A DNA stretch of 26,892 nucleotides from a virus. The position numbers were made by a program, and so were the translations under genes. Position 1 is the stretch's first letter. The number at the start of each line of letters is the position of its first letter. Under the pieces are notes generated by a model. That model did not search any database. It was not told the origin of the DNA and saw only the letters and a program-made list of their open reading frames with translations. Where the stretch lies: positions 1 to 26,892 of the IMG/VR virus record IMGVR_UViG_3300023184_000449; one strand, 5' to 3'. Positions 1 to 7,559 of this stretch are shown here, piece by piece.

Positions 1-1
1 C

Positions 2-559
2 AAAGGTGGCGAGTTTGAATTAGATGGCAAGAAGTTTACAGATACTAGTAGCACGTTAGAAGAAGCCATGTGTAACGAGTGCGGTATGTACGAGAGTATG
101 TGTAAGTGCAACGAAGGTAACTTGTTTACTAAACATTTAAAAGACACTCCCAAAGGTGGCGAATTTGAAATCGACGGTAAGAAGTACAAAGACACCAGCA
201 GCCTAGACGAAGGCACATGCGCCAAGTGCGACTGTGATCCTTGTGAGTGCGGCCCCGGTACCACACTAGAAGACATTGCCAAATTGGCAGGTATTGCTCA
301 AGAAGGCCGAGACTACGGCGATACCAAGATTGCTACTCCTCCCAAGTACGACAACACACCAGACGAAGAAGTAATGAGTGTAGATGTATTGACCAAAGGT
401 GGCGATGGTGAAGTTGCTGGCAAAGAAAAGCGTATGCACAGCGACAAGCCAACATTTAAGAATGCAGACAACCCACTGGCAGAAGCAGAATTTAATCCTG
501 TCGAAGCAATGGGACGTCGACTCATGCGAGCATACGAGGCAATCAAAGTGGCAAAATGA
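2..559 (+). CDS. Cysteine-rich acidic repeat protein, 5' partial
   Basis: The frame is open from the first bases of the window, so the true start lies upstream; 185 codons are visible. It contains an internal repeat: KGGEFELDGKKFTDTSS at visible residues 1-17 recurs as KGGEFEIDGKKYKDTSS at 51-67. The same 150-bp period is seen in the DNA (1-19 versus 151-169). Each unit is followed by a cysteine cluster (CNECGMYESMCKC; CAKCDCDPCEC), which looks like paired metal-binding knuckles. The C-terminal half is acidic and carries a short DIAKLAGIA segment. I do not recognise the family. It is the first visible gene of a run of four genes joined by 4-nt or 1-nt overlaps. An ATG at 68 could give a shorter product but would cut through the repeat, so I prefer the longer frame. 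The coding call is firm; the function is unknown. Confidence 0.75.
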   Translation, partial: KGGEFELDGKKFTDTSSTLEEAMCNECGMYESMCKCNEGNLFTKHLKDTPKGGEFEIDGKKYKDTSSLDEGTCAKCDCDPCECGPGTTLEDIAKLAGIAQEGRDYGDTKIATPPKYDNTPDEEVMSVDVLTKGGDGEVAGKEKRMHSDKPTFKNADNPLAEAEFNPVEAMGRRLMRAYEAIKVAK

Positions 560-1284
560 AAATCTCAGAAGTTATAACAGAAGGATGGAGTCAAAAGTAC
601 AAGAGCAGTATCAACTGCTCACATCCTAAAGGCTTCTCACAAAAAGCTCATTGTGCCGGTAAGAACAAGCATAACGAATCTGTTGAAATGGAAATGGTGT
701 GCGAAGACTGTGGCATGTGTGAAACACACGGAAGTGTCATGGAAATCAAGAAGGGTCAGAAAGACAGCAACGGCTATACTCGATGCTGGCCCGGCAAACA
801 CGCCGAAGGTACCAAACGTGGCAAGAATGGCGGACAGGTACGCAACTGTGTGCCCAATGAAAGTGCTGAATTAACCGAAGAGTTTGATCTAATAGAAAAC
901 ATCATTCACACGCTTGCCGAGCGTAATGGTGTAGATGCCGAAGTGATCTGGGAAGACTTAGAAAGTTTAACTGAAGATGAACTTTATGTGTTTGCTGTTA
1001 CGTCAGAGCCTATCATGGAAGACTGGCAAAAAGCCAATAAACGCGATCGTACTTCGGGCATGAGTCAAAAAGCAGTGAATGCTTATCGTAGAGAGCATCC
1101 TGGATCTAAACTAAAAACTGCTGTGACTACTAAGCCGTCAAAGTTGAAACGTGGATCAAAGGCCAGCAAGCGACGCAAGAGTTATTGTAGTCGCAGCCGT
1201 GGACAAATGAAAATGCACAGCATCAGTTGCGCCAAAACTCCAGACAAAGCCATATGCAAAGCACGTAGACGCTGGAACTGCTAA
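556..1284 (+). CDS. Basic Cys-containing protein with possible capsid-targeting N-terminus (DUF6321-like C-terminus)
   Basis: A 242-residue protein whose ATG overlaps the previous stop (ATGA). It starts MKISEVITEG, nearly the same as the start of the next gene. I-T-E before G fits the (I/L)-x-E cleavage rule of T4 prohead protease gp21, and the whole peptide resembles the targeting peptide of T4 internal head proteins. Residues 49-60 hold CEDCGMCETHG, similar to the CNECGMYE motif of the upstream protein. The middle is acidic. The last about 70 residues are strongly basic with several Cys (AVNAYRREHPGSKLKTAV onward, ending KARRRWNC), which I associate from memory with DUF6321 phage proteins. 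A nucleic-acid-binding internal head protein is a reasonable inference, not shown. It could equally be an unpackaged conserved phage protein. Confidence 0.8.
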   Translation: MKISEVITEGWSQKYKSSINCSHPKGFSQKAHCAGKNKHNESVEMEMVCEDCGMCETHGSVMEIKKGQKDSNGYTRCWPGKHAEGTKRGKNGGQVRNCVPNESAELTEEFDLIENIIHTLAERNGVDAEVIWEDLESLTEDELYVFAVTSEPIMEDWQKANKRDRTSGMSQKAVNAYRREHPGSKLKTAVTTKPSKLKRGSKASKRRKSYCSRSRGQMKMHSISCAKTPDKAICKARRRWNC

Positions 1285-1661
1285 TGAAAATAAGTGAAGT
1301 TATTATTGAGGGGAAAGAAGGTAAAAAACCTGACTCTACTCATGGAGACACTGGAGAATGGAGATTCCGTGACAAAGGCGGATATGATCGTACATATAAC
1401 TTAAATCGTGTTATGATGGCCACTGCTATGGCTGATGGTAAAAGCAACAAGCCATTGGATATGGATCAGGCCAGCTGGGTAGACAGATATAATACTGCTA
1501 GGCCGTATACTGAAGAAGAGCATAATATGATGAAACAAGCATTTGCTACAGTAGATTCAGAGTACGAAGAAACAGAAGCAGATCATAAGAGTCGTGAACC
1601 AAAAGACACAAATAAGACAAGCCCACATCGAAACCCTGGTCCAATTGCTAGACGCAAATGA
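1284..1661 (+). CDS. Small protein with MKISEVI-type N-terminus, unknown function
   Basis: 125 residues. The ATG shares one base with the preceding TAA (TAATG). It starts MKISEVIIEGKEGKK, matching the preceding protein for the first ten residues except one (I-I-E-G in place of I-T-E-G). The rest is hydrophilic and charged, with no signal peptide, membrane segment or recognisable fold. The shared start followed by an unrelated body is what modular targeting peptides look like. The next gene starts inside its stop codon (ATGA), so the four genes are probably co-translated. Function unknown. Confidence 0.75.
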   Translation: MKISEVIIEGKEGKKPDSTHGDTGEWRFRDKGGYDRTYNLNRVMMATAMADGKSNKPLDMDQASWVDRYNTARPYTEEEHNMMKQAFATVDSEYEETEADHKSREPKDTNKTSPHRNPGPIARRK

Positions 1662-2035
1662 AACAATATCGCATTACCAGTGAAAACTTTGTGTCACCAG
1701 GCGAAACTGGTGATCCTGACGCATACATGGCACCAGATGAACTTGCACAGTTAAAACGTCTTGCGGGAGTAGGCACTTTAGGACTATTAGAAGACTACCA
1801 AACACAACACAGTGACGCTACAGATCAAGACTCACCAAGTCCTGTGGGCAGTAACATCAGCATCACTGGTATGGAAAAACGCAACTTAGAAAAGCAACAT
1901 AACATCAAGCCCGGAACACCCGAATGGTTTCAGTTATGGATGAGCCGGCCCTATTTAACCGGAGAAAAGCCGGTAGGCGATGCACCGGCTCCTCAATTTA
2001 AAAAGTTACACCGTAAGACTAACGACGCGAATTAG
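1658..2035 (+). CDS. Small hypothetical protein
   Basis: 125 residues, last of the four overlapping genes (ATGA overlap at 1658-1661). It begins MKQYRITSENFVSPGE and contains ELAQLKRLAGVGTLG near residue 30. That segment resembles DIAKLAGIA in the first gene and the C-terminal ILVMRRLSGLK of the protein at 4201. The C-terminal half contains a compact segment (KPGTPEWFQLWMSRPYLTGE) and a basic end. No catalytic motif is seen. Its last 17 nt overlap the end of the convergent HNH gene. Confidence 0.7.
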   Translation: MKQYRITSENFVSPGETGDPDAYMAPDELAQLKRLAGVGTLGLLEDYQTQHSDATDQDSPSPVGSNISITGMEKRNLEKQHNIKPGTPEWFQLWMSRPYLTGEKPVGDAPAPQFKKLHRKTNDAN

Positions 2036-2561
2036 CAACCTTTTTGTCAGTCCCTAGATACTGATTCCAACTTGACTGCCTTACTGTAAATGGTAAGGCT
2101 TTCCATTTTTTAACCAATGCATAATAGTCGGGCTTGTATGGCATAACCCTTGGCAGGATATTGGTCTTTTGTCCCTTGCGATGATTACAACTCTTACAAG
2201 CAGTAACACAGTTGGCCCACTGGGTCTTACCACCGTTGACACGCGGCACAACATGGTCAATGGTCAAGTTGTCAAAGTCATAAACTTCGTTACAGTATTG
2301 ACATTGGAACAAGTCACGTAGGTACATGTTGTATCTACTGAACTTGACATGTTTCTTGTAGTGGAAATAATCTACGGTGACACATACACTGGGCACATTG
2401 ATAGTTAGTTTCTCGCTATGCAGTAACCAGTCGGGATAAGTTTCTAATACACGTACCTTGCCCAAAAACATAAGTTTGATAGCGTGTTGCCAATTGATAA
2501 CGCTCAATGGCAGTATTGATATGGGCTCAAAATTACTATTGAGCAAGAGAGTATCACTCAT
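2019..2561 (-). CDS. HNH endonuclease
   Basis: 180 residues on the minus strand. The central region has the HNH/zinc-ribbon signature: CQYC near residue 87, IDHVVPRVNGG with the catalytic DH pair near 102-103, then CKSCNHRKG with the second Cys pair and the final His. The N-terminal half (LLLNSNFEPISILPLS) is typical of the McrA-like HNH proteins common in phages and bacteria. The start has an AGAGGC-like ribosome site a few bases upstream. The gene is divergent from the terminase gene, with 62 bp between starts. HNH proteins next to terminases assist DNA packaging in several phages, but many are free-standing homing enzymes. The opposite orientation here makes the mobile-nuclease reading at least as likely. 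Confidence 0.9.
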   Translation of the reverse strand: MSDTLLLNSNFEPISILPLSVINWQHAIKLMFLGKVRVLETYPDWLLHSEKLTINVPSVCVTVDYFHYKKHVKFSRYNMYLRDLFQCQYCNEVYDFDNLTIDHVVPRVNGGKTQWANCVTACKSCNHRKGQKTNILPRVMPYKPDYYALVKKWKALPFTVRQSSWNQYLGTDKKVANSRR

Positions 2562-2623
2562 CTTTGATTGCCTCTAATTAGAATGGTGTTAAATATACTT
2601 ATAGTATAACACATTACACATTT

Positions 2624-4186
2624 ATGTCCAAAGATTTAGAAACTGCAATTATCCGAAGTCCTTATCGTAAGATGAGCATGACCGAGAAGCAAATTGTGGA
2701 ATTTGCTCGGTGTGCAGATCCCGTTGACGGCCCGCAGTACTTCATGAGCAACTACTTTTTTATTCAGCATCCTACTAGGGGTGCAATACAGTATCATCCC
2801 TACGAATATCAACACCGCCTAATTGACAGTTATCACAATTATAGATACACTATCAGTTTAATGCCCAGGCAAACCGGTAAGAGTACTAGTGCCGCTGGCT
2901 ACTTGCTATGGTATGCCATGTTTATTCCCGACTCAACTGTTCTTGTAGCGGCACACAAATACACCGGCGCCCAGGAGATCATGCAACGTGTGCGCTATGC
3001 TTACGAGAACTGTCCGGACTTTATACGAGCCGGAGTCACCAGTTACAACAAAGGTAGTTTGGACTTTGAAAATGGAAGCCGTATAGTAAGTGCTACAACA
3101 ACTGAAAACACCGGTCGTGGTATGAGTATATCCTTGCTTTATTGCGATGAGTTTGCATTCGTTCGCCCCACCATTGCCGCAGAGTTTTGGACTTCTATTA
3201 CTCCTACACTAGCAACTGGTGGTAAGTGTATTATTACAAGTACTCCCAACAGTGATGAAGATCAGTTTGCACAGATTTGGAAAAGTGCCAACAACTGTTT
3301 TGACGAGAATGGTAATGAGACAGAACTTGGTAAGAATGGATTCAAAGCATTCCGTAGTGCTTGGCAAGAACATCCAGACCGTGATGAGGCCTGGGCAGAT
3401 CAAATGCGGGCACAACTAGGTGAAGAACGTTTCCGTCGTGAGATGGAATGTGAATTCATTATTTTCGACGAAACACTTATCAACCCACTTAAACTTGTTG
3501 AGATGGCCGGAATCGATCCCGTTGAGAAGCAGGGACAAGTACGTTGGTATAAAAAACCCAGTCGCGGTAACATATATGTTGTTGCTCTAGATCCTAGTTT
3601 GGGTACAGGAAGCGATCCTAGTGCTATACAAGTTGTTGAGTTGCCCAGCATGATGCAAGTTGCCGAGTGGCGTGATAACAAGACACCGGTGCAACGCCAA
3701 ATACAAATTCTTAAAGAAGTTAATCAATACATCTATGATTGTATAGGCACAGATACAGACCTATACTACAGTTTAGAAAACAATACTTTAGGTGAAGCTG
3801 CACTGGTGTGTGTTGCTGAAATTGGCGAAGAAAATATACGTGGTTACTTCTTAAGTGAAAGCATAGCCAGTGGAAATCCTCGTCCCTACCGTAAGGGATT
3901 TACAACCACAAATAAAAGCAAGATTGCCAACTGTAGTAAGTTAAAGAGTTGGGTTGAAACTGGCAAACTAAAAATTGCCAGTAAAATGTTGATAAGCGAA
4001 CTCAAAGGGTTTGTGGCCTCGGGCACTAGTTTTCGAGCAAAAATTGGCGAGACCGACGATTTGGTCATGGCCATGTTGTTGGTGGTGCGTATGATGCAAC
4101 TTATACAGAGTTTTGATCCCAACGTAGATGAAACACTGCGTACCCAGGATGACTTCAAAGAACCACTACCCTTCATAATGATATAA
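2624..4186 (+). CDS. Terminase large subunit (gp17-like)
   Basis: 520 residues, slightly shorter than T4 gp17 (610). This is the motor that pumps DNA into the prohead and cuts the concatemer. The ATPase domain has Walker A RQTGKST (residues 82-88), Walker B LLYCDE (171-176) and a coupling motif TSTPN (205-209). The C-terminal RNase-H-like nuclease domain has VALDPSLGTGSD (D323), YYSLENN (E385) and ETDDLVMA (D478/D479), the expected acidic triad. The start ATG follows a gene-free segment with an imperfect palindrome at 2587-2612 (GTGTTAAATATAC / GTATAACAC) that may be regulatory. All key residues are present, so the protein should be active. The small terminase subunit is not identifiable in the window. 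Confidence 0.96.
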   Translation: MSKDLETAIIRSPYRKMSMTEKQIVEFARCADPVDGPQYFMSNYFFIQHPTRGAIQYHPYEYQHRLIDSYHNYRYTISLMPRQTGKSTSAAGYLLWYAMFIPDSTVLVAAHKYTGAQEIMQRVRYAYENCPDFIRAGVTSYNKGSLDFENGSRIVSATTTENTGRGMSISLLYCDEFAFVRPTIAAEFWTSITPTLATGGKCIITSTPNSDEDQFAQIWKSANNCFDENGNETELGKNGFKAFRSAWQEHPDRDEAWADQMRAQLGEERFRREMECEFIIFDETLINPLKLVEMAGIDPVEKQGQVRWYKKPSRGNIYVVALDPSLGTGSDPSAIQVVELPSMMQVAEWRDNKTPVQRQIQILKEVNQYIYDCIGTDTDLYYSLENNTLGEAALVCVAEIGEENIRGYFLSESIASGNPRPYRKGFTTTNKSKIANCSKLKSWVETGKLKIASKMLISELKGFVASGTSFRAKIGETDDLVMAMLLVVRMMQLIQSFDPNVDETLRTQDDFKEPLPFIMI

Positions 4187-4188
4187 GA

Positions 4189-4200
4189 ACTAAATACACT
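4189..4200 (+). promoter_or_regulatory. T4-type late promoter box abutting a start codon
   Basis: ACTAAATACACT lies immediately before the ATG at 4201. TAAATA (4191-4196) matches the core of the T4 late box TATAAATA. Initiation about 6 nt after the box would give a transcript starting at or beside the ATG. No Shine-Dalgarno sequence lies between. Confidence 0.5.
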
Positions 4201-5748
4201 ATGAGAGAATTAGAAAACATCGCCTCCGAGTTATTTGATAAAATTCGTACCCGTTTTGAAAAAGTCAGACTGGGCGATGAGAAATCAAAAGCCACCACAG
4301 ATCCTGAACAAGCCCGCTTTTTTAACTTTGACTACACAGTTGATGGCAACCGAATCGGCAACATCACAATCAGTTTAATTGACGATGCTAGCCTTAAAAT
4401 CTATTACGGTAAAAACATTGTGGATGATCTCAAAGCACTAGATCAAGAACGCGGTGAAGACGATGAGGACAAAGACATCGACGACAAAAACGCAGAAGAG
4501 TCCTGGTACGGTTTCCTGCGTGGCCTACGCAAGTTTGCCAAGCGTAACCTATTGAGTTTTGATACTAGAGACATCACCAAGAGCAATTTGGAGATCAAAG
4601 ACGTGAAACAACAAGCCCGATCAGATGCAACATTGAGCAAAGACGACTTAGACATCAATGTCAACGAAAGCCGTATGTTTGGTACAAGTCGCAGCAGTTA
4701 TCAAGAGTGTGGTCCAGTTAAAATTATTGTACGGCATAGTGACCATGTCGATGAAGAAAAGCGCGGAGCTCGTACACGCAATGTAGAGTCAGTGTTTGTT
4801 GAGACACACATGGGCGAGCGTTTCCTATTGCCATTTAAAAACTTACATGGTGCACGAGCAATGGCACAACATTGTAGCCAAGGTGGCAGAGTTGATGACG
4901 AAATAGGTGAAAGCATTTGTGGTATGATAACAGAGATGGATGCTATGAAGCATTTTGTACGCGAAGCCAATCGTAGACAATTTGAAGATGCAGAGACCGG
5001 AGAGATGGCACATGCCGCAGTGCGCCACTACACAGAATTAAAGAATAAACTGCGCCATATTGGCGGTCGTCGTGGATACGCACACTACAAAGAGTGCTAC
5101 ATGCCCGAAGGCGATATATTAGATGAAGTTGACATGGCGGGATTGCGTGAACGCTTTGTAAAGAAAATTTACAACGACAAGTTTGACGCGGCCCTTCCTT
5201 ATGTTTATAGAGCTTATGCGAGGCAAAAACAAATGGAAAATACATCAATGGCCGAAGAGTTTGAATCTTGGGCAAATACTGTAACTGAAGGCTCTTGGGC
5301 ATTGCCCGACGCACCCGAAGACACACAAGCATTAGATAAACTAATGTCTGAAAAATTACCATGTGGTATGGATGCACAAAACGCCACAGGCGAGTTGTAT
5401 AACATTATTGGTGACGATGAATTGTTTGATAGACTGGGCGAGTTTGCCGATAGCCAAGGCGAAGCCGCAGACGATGCCGACTGCCGCGGCGTGGTAATTG
5501 AATGGTTACGCCAAAACAATTACACAGAACTAGCAGACAAGTACAACCAATTGTACACACAAAGTACACAACCACTACAGGCTCAGGCGCAACAGAATCA
5601 AACAGATGCTGCCGCCCAAGCACAACAGGCCGCAGGTCAAGGTACCACAGGCGCACCTGCTGGAGCCCCGGCAACAGCCGCTCCAGCCGCAGTAGCCGAA
5701 AGCGAAGACCCAATATTGGTCATGCGTAGACTATCCGGGCTAAAATAA
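4201..5748 (+). CDS. Large conserved phage protein of unknown function
   Basis: 515 residues. It starts 15 nt after the terminase stop, right behind a TAAATACACT late-promoter-like box and without a ribosome binding site. The N-terminal half looks globular, with an acidic stretch (ERGEDDEDKDIDDKNAEE near residues 83-100). The middle is helical and charged. There follow a Gln/Ala/Pro-rich linker (about 455-500) and a short end, EDPILVMRRLSGLK. The linker plus short terminal motif suggests a tethered interaction peptide. No enzyme motif or membrane segment is seen. Its place beside the terminase and its late-type promoter suggest a virion or assembly role, which is inference. Confidence 0.85.
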   Translation: MRELENIASELFDKIRTRFEKVRLGDEKSKATTDPEQARFFNFDYTVDGNRIGNITISLIDDASLKIYYGKNIVDDLKALDQERGEDDEDKDIDDKNAEESWYGFLRGLRKFAKRNLLSFDTRDITKSNLEIKDVKQQARSDATLSKDDLDINVNESRMFGTSRSSYQECGPVKIIVRHSDHVDEEKRGARTRNVESVFVETHMGERFLLPFKNLHGARAMAQHCSQGGRVDDEIGESICGMITEMDAMKHFVREANRRQFEDAETGEMAHAAVRHYTELKNKLRHIGGRRGYAHYKECYMPEGDILDEVDMAGLRERFVKKIYNDKFDAALPYVYRAYARQKQMENTSMAEEFESWANTVTEGSWALPDAPEDTQALDKLMSEKLPCGMDAQNATGELYNIIGDDELFDRLGEFADSQGEAADDADCRGVVIEWLRQNNYTELADKYNQLYTQSTQPLQAQAQQNQTDAAAQAQQAAGQGTTGAPAGAPATAAPAAVAESEDPILVMRRLSGLK

Positions 5749-5767
5749 CCAAATTTTACCGAACCAA

Positions 5768-5795
5768 AAAAGGAGAATTAAATTCTCCTTTTCCC
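5768..5795 (+). terminator. Rho-independent terminator
   Basis: AAAAGGAGAATT (5768-5779) is the perfect reverse complement of AATTCTCCTTTT (5781-5792); the practical hairpin is a 10-bp stem with a 5-nt loop. The 3' arm ends in TTTT. It lies 20 nt after the stop at 5748 and just before the gp32 promoter. Confidence 0.75.
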
Positions 5796-5824
5796 TTGAC
5801 TAGGTATAAATACTATTGTATAAT
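5796..5824 (+). promoter_or_regulatory. Sigma70-type promoter with embedded T4 late promoter, for gp32
   Basis: TTGACT (5796-5801), a 17-bp spacer and TATAAT (5819-5824) make a near-consensus host promoter. Inside the spacer, TATAAATACTATT (5805-5817) equals the 13-nt T4 late promoter consensus as I recall it. The gp32-like gene starts 59 nt downstream. Confidence 0.85.
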
Positions 5825-5882
5825 GCGGGAGTGCATTATACATTTAGGCACATTATTAAGGCATACATTAAGGAGAACTATT

Positions 5883-6893
5883 ATGGCCATGACATTAGCA
5901 GAGATTCGCGCAAAATTACAAGCGAATGAGAACCGCGGAAGCGGCAACAGACCCCAAGGCGACAACGCCATTTACGCACACTGGAACATTCCAGAAAATA
6001 CAACAAGTCGCGTAAGATTCCTCCCCGACGCAAATCAAAAGAATAACTTTTTCTGGGTAGAACGAGCAATGATTCGTTTGCCTTTTGCCGGAGTTAAAGG
6101 GCAATCAGACAGCAAGCCAGTTGTAGTACAAGTACCCTGTGTTGAGATGTGGGGCGAAGCCTGTCCAATTTTGGCAGAAGTGCGTCCCTGGTTCAAAGAC
6201 CCTAACTTAGAAGAAATGGGTCGTAAGTATTGGAAAAAACGCAGTTACCTGTTCCAAGGTTTTGTTCGTGACAATCCAATTGGTGATGACAAGACGCCAG
6301 AGAATCCAATTCGTAGATTTATTATTAGCCCACAGATCTTTAACTTGATCAAGAACGCACTAATGGATCCAGATATGGAAAATTTGCCAACTGACTATGC
6401 TGCAGGTCTTGATTTTAACATCAAGAAAACCAGCAAAGGTGGTTACGCAGATTACAATACAAGTACATGGGCACGTAAAGAAACTGCTCTAACTGCCGAC
6501 GAAGCAGAAGCCGTTGAGAAGTTTGGGTTGTATGACCTAGCAGACTTCTTGCCCAAGAAGCCAACAGATGTTGAGTTAAAAGTACTCAAAGAAATGTTTG
6601 AGGCAAGTGTTGATGGACAGCCATACGATGCGGATCGTTGGGCCAACTACTACAAGCCAAGTGGTTTCCAAGCAGGCACAGGAGTTGATGCAGATGCATT
6701 ACCTGCCGCAACACCAGTGGCACAACCCAAGCCAGCATTGGCAGCAGTTCCAAAAGCAGCTGCACCAGCGGATGATACACCTCCATTTGATGTAGATGCG
6801 GCACCTGCTGCAACTGCACCGGTCGAGGCTAAACCAAGTAGCCAACGTGCCGAAGACATTTTGGCAATGATTAGAAACCGTAAATCTACTTAA
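5883..6893 (+). CDS. Single-stranded DNA-binding protein, gp32-like
   Basis: 336 residues from the ATG at 5883 (MAMTLAEIRAKLQ), chosen because AAGGAGA lies 7-13 nt upstream; an in-frame alternative start at 5796 lies inside the promoter. It coats single-stranded DNA during replication and recombination. The N-terminus is basic and Asn/Gly-rich, as in gp32 cooperative-binding segments. It is followed by an OB-like core rich in aromatics with a Cys pair (VPCVEMWGEACPI, C86 and C94) where T4 gp32 has its zinc site. The C-terminus is an Ala/Pro-rich linker (about 240-315) ending AEDILAMIRNRKST. The gene has its own promoter and terminators on both sides. Proximity to UvsX and a UvsY-like gene fits a recombination-replication module. 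Confidence 0.85.
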   Translation: MAMTLAEIRAKLQANENRGSGNRPQGDNAIYAHWNIPENTTSRVRFLPDANQKNNFFWVERAMIRLPFAGVKGQSDSKPVVVQVPCVEMWGEACPILAEVRPWFKDPNLEEMGRKYWKKRSYLFQGFVRDNPIGDDKTPENPIRRFIISPQIFNLIKNALMDPDMENLPTDYAAGLDFNIKKTSKGGYADYNTSTWARKETALTADEAEAVEKFGLYDLADFLPKKPTDVELKVLKEMFEASVDGQPYDADRWANYYKPSGFQAGTGVDADALPAATPVAQPKPALAAVPKAAAPADDTPPFDVDAAPAATAPVEAKPSSQRAEDILAMIRNRKST

Positions 6894-6911
6894 CCAGTAG
6901 ATGCTTGTGTC

Positions 6912-6945
6912 GGCAGGGGTTTGCGGTCCCCTGCCTCCTTCTTTA
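6912..6945 (+). terminator. Rho-independent terminator after gp32
   Basis: GGCAGGGG (6912-6919) pairs perfectly with CCCCTGCC (6928-6935) around an 8-nt loop, followed by a T-rich tail. It directly precedes the next start codon, so the downstream block may depend on readthrough or on a promoter I did not find. Confidence 0.8.
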
Positions 6946-6947
6946 TT

Positions 6948-7559
6948 ATGTTTTCATATATTGATCCCATCTTGTTTCCGGACCAACTCAAGGTATATGA
7001 ACTTACCCCGGGTCAGTACGTGTATCCTATACACAAAAACGCCAGTAGCACCATTGCACGAGTTGCTGTTCGAGAATTAAACTATTTTGAAATACGCGAA
7101 CTACAAACAATAGATGTGTATCTACGTGATCCATTTGAACGTTATGTCAGTGGAGTACAAACATATCTAAGATATCATCCTGAATTTGATCGTGAAACAG
7201 CACTACGATTCATTGAAGAATTTTTATTTTTAAATAACCATTTTAGTCTACAGTTCCATTGGATTGTAAATTTGTCACGCATGACTGATGCTTGGATGCA
7301 CTTTAGACATGTGGACGAGTTACAGAGTGTGACTCACGAAGTATGGAACACATTAACACGTGATCAAACACTTGTTGATCGTTTTCAAGACCACAGTAAA
7401 TTACACTACTACTTACAATTAGATAAAATACTCTACCATGAGTTCATGGATCAAACTGTTCCAATTCGAGCCGTTGGCAGACATATTGAAAGTAAATACT
7501 CATACCTGTATCGGGAAATAATTGAACGTAGCAAACACTTATGCACTGCCCTAGACTAG
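6948..7559 (+). CDS. Sulfotransferase-like protein
   Basis: 203 residues from the ATG at 6948 (MFSYIDPILFPD). An upstream in-frame TTG at 6921 lies inside the terminator loop and is unlikely. PIHKNASST (residues 27-35) resembles the 5'-phosphosulfate (PAPS) loop of sulfotransferases. RDPFERYVSG (60-69) is a close match to the 3'-phosphate motif R-DP-ER-SG. The rest is helical, as in the short sulfotransferase-like proteins often found in environmental phages. The predicted activity is transfer of sulfate from PAPS to a glycan or small molecule. The substrate is unknown and binding may be degenerate. The 3' end overlaps the next gene by 19 nt. Confidence 0.65.
   Translation: MFSYIDPILFPDQLKVYELTPGQYVYPIHKNASSTIARVAVRELNYFEIRELQTIDVYLRDPFERYVSGVQTYLRYHPEFDRETALRFIEEFLFLNNHFSLQFHWIVNLSRMTDAWMHFRHVDELQSVTHEVWNTLTRDQTLVDRFQDHSKLHYYLQLDKILYHEFMDQTVPIRAVGRHIESKYSYLYREIIERSKHLCTALD

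Noticed and set aside
5405-5729. Open frames inside the Gln/Ala-rich end of the 4201 gene
   Set aside because: Repetitive GC-biased codons open all frames here; the main frame has the better start, length and context.
6921-6947. TTG start of the sulfotransferase-like gene
   Set aside because: It lies in the loop and arm of a strong terminator; the ATG at 6948 gives the expected N-terminus.
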